A DNA stretch of 43,381 nucleotides from a virus. Where the stretch lies: positions 1 through 43,381 of the IMG/VR virus record IMGVR_UViG_3300005471_000009. The stretch is one strand, 5' to 3'. A program made the translations under genes and the position numbers. Of the stretch, positions 19,053 to 27,166 are shown piece by piece; position 1 is the first letter of the stretch, and each line of letters begins with the position of its first letter. The notes beneath the pieces are model-generated. The model made no database searches. It saw only the letters and a program-made list of their open reading frames with translations, and had not been told where the DNA came from.

Positions 19053-19646
19053 ATGCTAGCCCGAGAGAATCCACACTACATAGGCCCAAAGGCTACCCAA
19101 GAGGAGCTAGATGCGCCTAACGGCTACCAGATTAGGAAGCAGGAGTACTTAGATCTCCGCTGTAACGGCTTTACTGAACGAGAAGCCTCCTTACTATCTG
19201 GCTTCACTGCCAATAGTATTAGACGAGAGCGTGCTAACGACTCCAGTTTTGAAGCCATTGAGAAATCTATAGCCAGTGTTCCTGAACGGCAAACTTACCT
19301 AATGAGGATTAAGTACACAGCCGCTATTGCCCACGCTCTCAAGGAGAAGGAGTTGGCTGTTAGGGCACTAGACCCAGAGACAGACGGATTGGACGGACTT
19401 AGTGAGCGCGAGTTTAGTTACCATATGGAGACTCGCAAGTCGCTTCCTAGGGGACAGTTAGAAGTTGAGTCTGGCGGATCTGGCGGTAGCCTAAATCTAA
19501 CTATCAACCTTGGCGAGAACGAGATCAAGTCTGTAGAAGCCAGACGTGCCGTAGCTCAACAGCTACTAAGTGACTTTGACGCTAGCTCTAAGTACCGCAA
19601 CTCTGACTTACCACTCATAGGAGGTGAGATAGTTGAGGACAGTTAA
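19053..19646 (+). CDS. Small terminase subunit (probable)
   Basis: The 197-aa product has an N-terminal region (residues 25-60, RKQEYLDLRCNGFTEREASLLSGF then TANSIRRER) that reads as a helix-turn-helix, a helical middle for oligomerisation, and a beta/acidic C-terminus. It directly precedes the large terminase, the usual place for the DNA-recognising TerS. ATG 19053 follows AAAAGGAGCC. The repeat array 190 bp upstream is a natural candidate for its binding site (inference). Confidence 0.7.
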   Translation: MLARENPHYIGPKATQEELDAPNGYQIRKQEYLDLRCNGFTEREASLLSGFTANSIRRERANDSSFEAIEKSIASVPERQTYLMRIKYTAAIAHALKEKELAVRALDPETDGLDGLSEREFSYHMETRKSLPRGQLEVESGGSGGSLNLTINLGENEIKSVEARRAVAQQLLSDFDASSKYRNSDLPLIGGEIVEDS

Positions 19647-19803
19647 AAAGCTAGAAGAGCTAGGTATCCAGCCTAATGGTAACAACTGGGTACTAGTAGG
19701 TAACGTAGTTTGCCTCAACTGTGGCTACGCGTGGTTAGCTGCTAGACCTGCCTTTGTCTTCCTCCTGTACTGTCCTGAGTGTGGGCTACAGAGAGCTAAC
19801 TAG
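19633..19803 (+). CDS. 56-aa zinc-ribbon protein between terminase subunits
   Basis: TTG 19633 lies eight bases after AGGAGG. The product begins MRTVKKLEELGIQPNGNNW and carries CLNCGYAW (28-35) and CPECG (47-51): a clean zinc ribbon. It overlaps the small terminase end by 14 nt and the large terminase start by 1 nt (TAGTG), so it is translated with them. A packaging cofactor is possible. Confidence 0.6.
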   Translation: MRTVKKLEELGIQPNGNNWVLVGNVVCLNCGYAWLAARPAFVFLLYCPECGLQRAN

Positions 19804-21236
19804 TGGCAGCTCCAGTTCTAACTAGACCAACAAGTGAGTTTGAGTCCCGAGTAGTAGCTGCCCGCTATGGTGATCTCCGCTCCTATGCTAAAGCTGTCCA
19901 TAACATTGAGATAGAGGAATATCAAGAGGCTTGGGAAGAAGCCCTCAATACTCTCAACTATACCGTAATAGTCTGTCCCCCAGACACTTACAAGACCACA
20001 ACAGTACGTATGTGGGTAGAGCAGCAGATAGGCCTCAATCCTAACATACGTATCCTTTGGCTTCAGTCTGCTGGTGAGCAGTCTAAGAAGAACGTTATGG
20101 CTATCCAGCGCACTATCAAGTCTAACAACGTCTACCGAGCAGCCTTTGGTGTTGAGGAGGATACTGACGCTCAGTGGACTAAGGATGCTATCTTTGTCAA
20201 GCGCAACTATACTGGCCCAGAACCAACTCTAATGGGCTGTGGTCTAAATGGCCCTTATCAAGGTTTGCACTTTGACGTAATAGTACCTGACGATGTAACT
20301 AACCAGTGGGACGTACGTAGCCCAACTGAGATGGAAGCCCAGCGCTCTACACTCCGTGGTGTAGTGGTAGACCGCCTAGTAGAAGGCGGACGTATAGTAG
20401 CACTACTCACTAGATGGGGAGAGAACGATCTAGTCCCTACTTATGCAGAGATGGGATTTACTATTATTGAGATGCCTGTTATTGGCGAATACCCTTGGGG
20501 AGAAACTCTTAGCCCTAAGCGCTTTACACCAGAGAAACTAGAGTCTATCCGCAGACAGAAGGGTGATAGTCTCTTTGCTCTTACCTTCCTGTGTAGCACT
20601 GGTGCTATGGAAGGCAACATTATTAAGCGTGACCATATACAGTATTGGGATGCCAGCACAATTCCTAACCGTCCACTGAACATCTATATGGCAGTAGACC
20701 CAGCCGCTAGTACTAGAACCAGTGCTGACTATGCTGCAATAGCCTCAGTTGGTACTGATCTCCGCTCCCGCAAGATATTCTGCTTAGATGTCTGGGCTAA
20801 GCGCTTAGAAGTCCCTGACCTGGAATTTGAGATACAGAGACGTGGTAAGCGCACTAACGGACTTCGTGCAATAGGACTGGAGACAATTGGATTCCAACTT
20901 AGCCTAATGCAGTCTATGAAGCGCAAGTACAAGCTACCGTTTGTTGAGATACCTTACCGCTCTCGCCGTGGAGTACAGAGCCACACTATAGCCCTAGATC
21001 GTGACAAAGCTAGCCGAGCAGCCTACTTAGACGCTCTATTTGCTAGTGGCAGACTTCTTCTTCCCAGAAACCTACCGCTTGTTGACGGAGTTAGCCTTGA
21101 GACTGAACTGTGCTTAGCCCCCTATGGCAGACACGATGATAGAATGGACGCCCTAGCAATGGCATGCGTCTTGGCAGACGGGGCTAGAGTTCCTATGATA
21201 CGTAAGCCTAGATACATATTCAACAGGAGTTACTAA
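19803..21236 (+). CDS. terL: Terminase large subunit (packaging ATPase/nuclease)
   Basis: This 477-aa motor protein has a deviant Walker A CPPDTYKTTT (58-67, K64), Walker B HFDVIVPDDV (156-165), a coupling motif LLTRW (201-205) and a C-terminal RNase H-like nuclease: AVDPAAS (297-303), an acidic middle strand, and HDDRMDALAMA near the end. It cuts concatemeric DNA and pumps it into the prohead through the portal. GTG 19803 overlaps the previous stop by one base. Confidence 0.9.
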   Translation: MAAPVLTRPTSEFESRVVAARYGDLRSYAKAVHNIEIEEYQEAWEEALNTLNYTVIVCPPDTYKTTTVRMWVEQQIGLNPNIRILWLQSAGEQSKKNVMAIQRTIKSNNVYRAAFGVEEDTDAQWTKDAIFVKRNYTGPEPTLMGCGLNGPYQGLHFDVIVPDDVTNQWDVRSPTEMEAQRSTLRGVVVDRLVEGGRIVALLTRWGENDLVPTYAEMGFTIIEMPVIGEYPWGETLSPKRFTPEKLESIRRQKGDSLFALTFLCSTGAMEGNIIKRDHIQYWDASTIPNRPLNIYMAVDPAASTRTSADYAAIASVGTDLRSRKIFCLDVWAKRLEVPDLEFEIQRRGKRTNGLRAIGLETIGFQLSLMQSMKRKYKLPFVEIPYRSRRGVQSHTIALDRDKASRAAYLDALFASGRLLLPRNLPLVDGVSLETELCLAPYGRHDDRMDALAMACVLADGARVPMIRKPRYIFNRSY

Positions 21237-21238
21237 CT

Positions 21239-21304
21239 TGACATATTCTACTCCTTCTTCTGTGGCTGGCCTGGATTCGGCATGCTTAGGCCAGCTTACT
21301 TAAG
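21239..21304 (+). CDS. Possible 21-aa leader peptide ahead of portal
   Basis: TTG 21239 lies eight bases after AGGAG and opens a 21-codon frame (MTYSTPSSVAGLDS...) that stops 3 nt before the portal ATG. The portal gene itself lacks a visible ribosome-binding site, so ribosomes ending here could restart at 21308. A perfect hairpin is inside the frame. Confidence 0.35.
21265..21295 (+). promoter_or_regulatory. Hairpin between terL and portal
   Basis: GCTGGCCT (21265-21272) pairs perfectly with AGGCCAGC (21288-21295) around a 15-nt loop. No T-tract follows, so it is not an ordinary terminator. It may tune portal translation or be an RNA processing site. Confidence 0.5.
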
Positions 21305-21307
21305 ACA

Positions 21308-23212
21308 ATGATTCCTGACACACAAGCAGAACCAACCATTGACTACTGCCGTGAGATGTTGGAACACGTCCAGACTTACTGGCGTCCTCAGACTGACTTT
21401 GATCTCTTACGAAATACTATGTACTGGGACGAGGACTTGACTCCACAAGAAGATACAGCAGCCAAGGGTCGAAGGCGACGTATAGAACCAGAACGTATGA
21501 CAGCTAACGAACTGCGTCGTGAGGTAGACCTTATCTCCAGTCTATTCCCTTACCCTGCTGAGATCGGTGTCCAGTACATTGGGGATGGCAGTAAATCTGA
21601 AGCTATCAGTGAGCGCGTAGAGAAGGGTCTGAATGAGGCTATAGATCAACTCAACCCTCCACTAGACAGCCCGCTTCTTAGGGAACGTAGCCAGATGTGT
21701 CTCCTAGGCCGCTCAGCTCGTCTAATCTGTCCTGGGGATATGTACTGGTGGGGCTTCCCTTGGATGCAGCCAGATGAGGGTCTAGACCAGTGGAACAAGC
21801 GTTATAGTCAGTGGGCTACTCAGGCCCCTATCCCTGTCTGTTGGGTAGACCTCCCAGCCGAGTCAACCTTCCCTAGCAGCTTCGGCCGAATTAGTGAAGA
21901 GATAATCAGCTGGCAGACTGTCACTGGCTATGACCTCTATTCTATGTTCAGCCCTGACGAGCTAGCTGGAGTAATCCAGAGCCAACAGAGGATGGGCCAG
22001 GAGCACACCCTAGTTATCTTCAGCAACCGCTCTTGGCTCTTCTATGGCCTGGTACAAACCAAGACTGACGTACCTGGTATAGACTTTAAGCTGCGCTCTA
22101 TAGAACATAACTTGGGTGTACCTGCTGTCCAGATCCTACCAGGCACCACCAGCCATCGTAAGGAGCCAGGTAAGTTCTGGGTTGGGGTCTCTGACAGCAG
22201 CATAGCCCTCATCAAAGCCGCTAACCGCAGACTTAGTGAAGCTGCTACTGCTAGCAAGTTCGATTCCCTACCTGTCTTCAAGATGTGGCTACAGGAAGAC
22301 AACATGCTAGAAGAAGGCGCTAGCAGCGACAATACCAGTATGTTCCAAGGTGATCTCTGGTCTCTGCGAGGAGCTAACGCTGAAGGCCTAGAGAAGGAAG
22401 ATATAGAACCTCTCTTCCATCCTCAGTTTGGTGAGAAGACCTTGGCAGTAGCTCAGTTCGCTCTAGCTCGTGCTGAGCGTAACAGTGGCGCAGTAGAGTC
22501 TCTGGAAGGTGCTACTGGCCCTAGTGGTGAGCCAGCCTGGTCACGTAACAGTATCATAGAGCAGTCTAAGATGAAGCAATCTAAGCTATCTCAGGCTGTA
22601 GCAGCCTCAGACCTCTCCGCTGCTGAGATGATCTCTCGTGCTATTATCAGCTTTGGTGAGGACATACCACTAACTATGAAGGGCACTGGCCCCCAGATTG
22701 TCCTGAAGCCTGACGACCTAAAGATATATCGAGTAGTCCTCAAGTCTGAATACAAGATGAAGCTGCCTGTCTCCCGTCGAGCTGATATACAGCTTGGTGT
22801 CTCTATTATGCAACAGGCTAAGGAAGCTGGTGTCCCCATTAGCCCTGCCTGGGTTATGGAGAACGTAATGGACATACAGCGCCCACTAGAGGAGTTCAAG
22901 CGTAGCCTAACCTGGGAACTCCTTATGTCTGATGAATCCAAAGCGTTCTATAAGCAGCTTCTTATCAAGGAATCTGAGTTAGACCTGGCCCAAGGCGAGG
23001 GTATGGCTATTGGAGATCTCCAGAAGCTAGTTGATAGTGGTCAGCTACCTCCACAGATAGCACAGCAGTTTGCTCAATTAGGATCTGCCAAAGGTGCTAC
23101 TAATAATGCTAATCCTCGTACCAGAAACTTTGCTCGTGCTGGAATTCCATTTAGTACTAATCCAACTGGCCCACAACCTAGTCAAGAGATGCCGCCAGCA
23201 GGCCAATACTAG
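21308..23212 (+). CDS. Portal protein
   Basis: The 634-aa product lies directly after terL and has the expected size of a podovirus portal. It has a helical N-terminal wing (YCREMLEHVQTYWRPQTDF), a mixed core, a long helical stem around residues 400-500 (QSKLSQAVAASDLSAAEMISRA) and a disordered Pro/Gln-rich C-terminus. Portals form the dodecameric DNA channel at one capsid vertex. Function is inferred from synteny, length and architecture. ATG 21308 has no good ribosome-binding site (see the leader peptide). Confidence 0.75.
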   Translation: MIPDTQAEPTIDYCREMLEHVQTYWRPQTDFDLLRNTMYWDEDLTPQEDTAAKGRRRRIEPERMTANELRREVDLISSLFPYPAEIGVQYIGDGSKSEAISERVEKGLNEAIDQLNPPLDSPLLRERSQMCLLGRSARLICPGDMYWWGFPWMQPDEGLDQWNKRYSQWATQAPIPVCWVDLPAESTFPSSFGRISEEIISWQTVTGYDLYSMFSPDELAGVIQSQQRMGQEHTLVIFSNRSWLFYGLVQTKTDVPGIDFKLRSIEHNLGVPAVQILPGTTSHRKEPGKFWVGVSDSSIALIKAANRRLSEAATASKFDSLPVFKMWLQEDNMLEEGASSDNTSMFQGDLWSLRGANAEGLEKEDIEPLFHPQFGEKTLAVAQFALARAERNSGAVESLEGATGPSGEPAWSRNSIIEQSKMKQSKLSQAVAASDLSAAEMISRAIISFGEDIPLTMKGTGPQIVLKPDDLKIYRVVLKSEYKMKLPVSRRADIQLGVSIMQQAKEAGVPISPAWVMENVMDIQRPLEEFKRSLTWELLMSDESKAFYKQLLIKESELDLAQGEGMAIGDLQKLVDSGQLPPQIAQQFAQLGSAKGATNNANPRTRNFARAGIPFSTNPTGPQPSQEMPPAGQY

Positions 23213-23220
23213 GAGGCACT

Positions 23221-23436
23221 ATGTCAGCTTCAGTCCCAATTCAGATTATAGTGACAGTCCTCCCAAGTGGGCAAGTTCAAGTAGCTGGGCCTATTGAGGA
23301 TAAGGTGCTGTGTCTTGGTCTGTTAGAGATGGCTAAAGCAACTGTAGTAGCCTATCAGCCTCCTCAGAAGCCATCTATAGTTCCCTTTGCTAATATACCT
23401 GACAATGGAGGCCTAGATGCCAGACAGTCCGTTTGA
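23221..23436 (+). CDS. Small conserved phage structural-region protein
   Basis: ATG 23221 follows AGGAGG. The 71-aa product contains VLPSGQVQVAGPIEDKVLCLGLLEMAKATV (13-42), a motif I know from short proteins beside portal genes in many phages, where its job is undefined. It overlaps the next gene by 20 nt. Confidence 0.65.
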   Translation: MSASVPIQIIVTVLPSGQVQVAGPIEDKVLCLGLLEMAKATVVAYQPPQKPSIVPFANIPDNGGLDARQSV

Positions 23437-23749
23437 TGTCCTAATAGAGTCTTTCAACGACGCTAAGGCCCAGATGCAGGACGCTACCAAGTCTATCCAG
23501 GCTGACATAGTCCGCCCACTAGATCCTAATGCCCAGACTCTAACTCGTCAACAGCGCCTAGTAGACTTTGAAGATTTCATGGCTAATCCTGCTAGGAGAG
23601 AATCAGAGTTCCTAAGGCTTCGTGAGCGCTATAACCTTCCTGACGATAAGCCGATCCCAAGACGCCTTGTTGACTATGTAGTCCAAGGGCTTAAGGAACA
23701 GAATCGAGCTAGCAAGGACAGCTCCTACACTCCACCAGGACTAGAGTAG
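23417..23749 (+). CDS. Hypothetical helical head-region protein
   Basis: The 110-aa product starts at ATG 23417 after GGAGG. It is mostly helical, with a long charged segment (RQQRLVDFEDFMANPARRESEFLRLRERYN) and no Cys. It is placed between portal and the giant virion protein, suggesting a head-completion or assembly role. No family is recognised. Confidence 0.6.
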   Translation: MPDSPFDVLIESFNDAKAQMQDATKSIQADIVRPLDPNAQTLTRQQRLVDFEDFMANPARRESEFLRLRERYNLPDDKPIPRRLVDYVVQGLKEQNRASKDSSYTPPGLE

Positions 23750-26700
23750 TTGGCGATACCGTTCGGCTCTTACCGCTCCACTGGTCTACAGGATGGCCGT
23801 TTATCATTTGAGAAGGCTAGAACTGCTGCTCAAGGTATAGCTGGCGGTATCATAGGATCCAGTCTAACTCATCAGGCCCAAGGTCTATCCAGTATCAGCC
23901 AGAACCTCTTAGGCCTTATTAGTCAGCGTAATAGAATCCAAGGCCTGCCTAATATCCCTCTAACTGGCCAGTCTGGTGATGTAATAGGCATGCAGCAGTC
24001 CCGTGGCTACACTGGCCCGACCCCTGCTGCTGGTTACCAGGAGCCAATTCAAGTAGCTATGCGTACTGGCAATCTTGGAGAACAGTACAGAGCTAGAACC
24101 TTAGCCAGAATCCAGTTCCTTAACGAGAACGGTTTAGACACTAGCCAACTTAGTGCGCCACAGCTCCGCAACGTCCAGTTCGTACCAGATGATGTAATCC
24201 AGCGAGCTGTGTCAAGCAAGAATCTTGGTGAGATACCAGGGGAGCCAGGCTCACCAACTGGAGAGGCACCGTTACCCTATACTGAGCCTATAGGTGGTGT
24301 AACTTTACCAGAGGCTGCTTCTGTAGTCGGAACATTAGGACTCGGAGGAGCAGGAGAAAGTCTCGTTCCACGTATACTTGGCAATGCCAGAGCCGTGGTT
24401 GGAGGAGAAGTAGCTGGTCGGGTAACTTCTGCAGGACTAAACGCAGTCGGTGCTCCTCCTGCGGTTGCAATCCCAGCTACTGTTGCTGCTAGCTTGGCTG
24501 GTAGTGCAGTTGGCTATGCTGCGCCAGATATACTGGCTAATCCTAGGCTTCGGGCAGCGGCGCAGGCTATACATGCTGGTGAGGCTGGCGGCACTAGGTA
24601 CACTCCACAAGAACCTGGTGGGCCTACTCCTGAAGAGCTAGCGTTCGGTACTGGAGCTGCTGGGGGACGATATTCTGGGCTGAATGATAAGGAATTGGTA
24701 AGTCTATATAAAAGTATAGGTGACAATCCTCCAGGCCAGGAATTATTTAGGGAAGTATATCGTAGGGAACTAGAGGGACAACTAGGCTTATCTCCTAGGA
24801 GCTATGTGGAGGACTGGCTGGGTAAAATTGATCTAACTGGGGAGCCTAGGCCACAGCCTATTTCCTATGAACCAGGTGGAGGGGCTACGCTATCTCATCT
24901 TACTGACGAGCAATTAAGGTGGAGGTATGACTTCTACCAAGAGAATCCACCTGTAAGTCCGGCATCTGCTCAAGAATTTAGGCAAATAAGAGATGAGTTA
25001 ACTAAGAGGTATGGTAATTTAGGCCCAGGCACCTACCCTGGCCCAGAGGAAATCCCTCCCTTACCAACAGAAGCAGAGCTAGCCAAGATGCGCCCAACTG
25101 AGGTACCGCCTATTGAGCAAGCCGTTCCTCAACCTCCTGCTGGCCTTAGAGAAGACCTTCGCAAGGCTCTAACTGGCGAGACTCCTCCTAGCAATATTCC
25201 TGCTCCTGGTAGTCGTGGTCAGTATCTAGGCCCAGCCCTACGTCGTACCTACAAGTCCGCTGGCTTTACTAAGGATGAGATTAACCAGATTGCTGCTGGT
25301 GAGTTCCCTGAGCTTCTCCCTCGCGTTAGTGGTGCGGGTGGCCTAGCAGAGAACACCACTGAACTTCGCCGCAGACTCTTAGCTGAGCGTGGCAAAGGGT
25401 TCTTTGGTCGCCTTCCTGGGCCACCTACTGCTGAGGCTGCTCCTGCACCAGAGCCTCTTCAGCCTGGTACTGTGCCTACTACTGAAGGAGCTGAGCAGGC
25501 TAAGTTACTACCAGATATAGAGAAAGCATTTGGCACTAAATTAGCTGGTGCTGCTCACAATGCACTAGGAGCTACTTGGCATGAGGCAGTCAACTTAGTA
25601 GGTCTTCAGCGTGTGATCCGTACTATCTTGGACGTATCATGGCCTCTGCGTCAAGGTATAGCTGTAGCCGTTCGCCATCCTAAGGAAGTTTGGGGGAACA
25701 TACCTAAGAAGGGCATAGCTACTCTATTCAGTAATGACGTAGCTACAGAGTGGGATGCAGCCACTAGAGCAAAGCCAGCTATCGTTAACATAGAAGGTCG
25801 TAATGTAACTATAGGTGACCTACAGAAAGAGGCTGGTCTATTTTTGCCAGAGCCGTCTGGGGCTAACGTTCCTCTGAGTGAGCGTACTGAGGAGTTTGGT
25901 GCTATAGCTGGCCGTGACTCTTGGGTTGGAAAGATATTTGGCCCGATAGCAAAACCCTTTGAGCGTAGCTTTACAGTCCTAGGTAATGCGACTCGTAGTG
26001 ATATATTTGAGAATACAGTTCAAGGCTGGCTGAGGAACGGTAAGCAAGTAACTGACCAGGATACTGAAGCATTAGCCTGGTTGATAAATGTGGCTACTGG
26101 CCGAGGCAACCTAGGGGCCTTTAATCGCCATGCTGCAACTCTGGCTATACCTCTCTTCTCTCCTAGGCTGGCAGCCGCTAGAGTCGAACATGCACTATCT
26201 CCAGTGTTGCTGTCTACTGGTGTGGCAGGAGTGCCACAGTCGAATCTTGCTGCGAGGTTAGCTGCTGAACAACTAGTAACATTTATTGGTACAGGCCTAG
26301 CGATTCTAACTGTAGCTTCTAAGGTTGGTGGTGTGAAGGTAGAAACTAATCCTCTATCTAGTAAATGGGGCAAGATTGAAGTAGGCGCTGATCGCTTAGA
26401 TCCTCTTAAGTTAACACACAAAATCGACCTATTTGGTGGCTATACACCGTATGCAAGTCTAATAGCTCGGCTGTATAATGCTAAGGCTATGTCAGATACT
26501 GGGCAGATCTACCCTAAAGACAGAATAGAGATTGCTAAGGACTTTGTGAGTACTAAGCTGTCTCCTACCTTTACTACAGTTAGAGACGCTGTTAGTGGTA
26601 AATATTTCAGTGGAGAGAAGGTGGACTTAAACACTCTAACAGGTGCTCGTACGTTCCTGTGGAACGAATTTAGTCCCCTAGCATTTAACGATATAGTTGA

Positions 26701-27154
26701 GGCAGTGAAAGCCGATAACGGCTTTAAGCCTCTTACACCAGCTTTAGGAGCTTACAGCATCCTTGGTGGTGGAGTAACTACATATGGTTCTAATCCTCAG
26801 ACTGTAGCTAACTCCTTTAACCGCTATCAGGGCATAAGTAAAGACCAAGAAGACGCACTATATAAGTATCAACAAGAGGTTGCCTATGAGTGGAATCGAG
26901 CTAAGCGCCAGGGTGTGGATATAAGTCAAGCCGATATAGCAACCATACTAGGCCAGAAAACTGGGCGGCCTGAGCTAGGAGCGCAAGCTACTCTAGCTAT
27001 CCAAAACAAGTTACCGCTTAACAAAGATCAGATACAGTTTGCTGTCAACCACCAAGATGATTTGGATGCTAAGACTCTATTGAGGCTGGTGCCTGATGAG
27101 ATCCTACGCAAGTATCTAACTCCAAAGAACTTTGATCGTGTGTTCAAGCAATAG
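23750..27154 (+). CDS. Large virion-associated protein (1134 aa), candidate internal/ejection protein
   Basis: TTG 23750 follows the preceding stop directly. The N-terminal 480 residues are Gly/Pro/Ala-rich with an Ala-rich hydrophobic stretch (about 190-275). Residues about 600-970 form a conserved-looking helical domain (VIRTILDVSWPLRQGIAVA, later FERSFTVLGNATRSDIFEN, LITFIGTGLAILTVASK-like) similar to C-terminal domains of large polyvalent phage proteins. Residues 308-345 and 382-422 are two related about 40-aa repeats with AT-richer codons, an apparent insertion. Size and position fit an internal protein ejected with DNA. No enzyme motif is visible. Confidence 0.6.
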   Translation: MAIPFGSYRSTGLQDGRLSFEKARTAAQGIAGGIIGSSLTHQAQGLSSISQNLLGLISQRNRIQGLPNIPLTGQSGDVIGMQQSRGYTGPTPAAGYQEPIQVAMRTGNLGEQYRARTLARIQFLNENGLDTSQLSAPQLRNVQFVPDDVIQRAVSSKNLGEIPGEPGSPTGEAPLPYTEPIGGVTLPEAASVVGTLGLGGAGESLVPRILGNARAVVGGEVAGRVTSAGLNAVGAPPAVAIPATVAASLAGSAVGYAAPDILANPRLRAAAQAIHAGEAGGTRYTPQEPGGPTPEELAFGTGAAGGRYSGLNDKELVSLYKSIGDNPPGQELFREVYRRELEGQLGLSPRSYVEDWLGKIDLTGEPRPQPISYEPGGGATLSHLTDEQLRWRYDFYQENPPVSPASAQEFRQIRDELTKRYGNLGPGTYPGPEEIPPLPTEAELAKMRPTEVPPIEQAVPQPPAGLREDLRKALTGETPPSNIPAPGSRGQYLGPALRRTYKSAGFTKDEINQIAAGEFPELLPRVSGAGGLAENTTELRRRLLAERGKGFFGRLPGPPTAEAAPAPEPLQPGTVPTTEGAEQAKLLPDIEKAFGTKLAGAAHNALGATWHEAVNLVGLQRVIRTILDVSWPLRQGIAVAVRHPKEVWGNIPKKGIATLFSNDVATEWDAATRAKPAIVNIEGRNVTIGDLQKEAGLFLPEPSGANVPLSERTEEFGAIAGRDSWVGKIFGPIAKPFERSFTVLGNATRSDIFENTVQGWLRNGKQVTDQDTEALAWLINVATGRGNLGAFNRHAATLAIPLFSPRLAAARVEHALSPVLLSTGVAGVPQSNLAARLAAEQLVTFIGTGLAILTVASKVGGVKVETNPLSSKWGKIEVGADRLDPLKLTHKIDLFGGYTPYASLIARLYNAKAMSDTGQIYPKDRIEIAKDFVSTKLSPTFTTVRDAVSGKYFSGEKVDLNTLTGARTFLWNEFSPLAFNDIVEAVKADNGFKPLTPALGAYSILGGGVTTYGSNPQTVANSFNRYQGISKDQEDALYKYQQEVAYEWNRAKRQGVDISQADIATILGQKTGRPELGAQATLAIQNKLPLNKDQIQFAVNHQDDLDAKTLLRLVPDEILRKYLTPKNFDRVFKQ

Positions 27155-27166
27155 AGGGAAGCTGAT

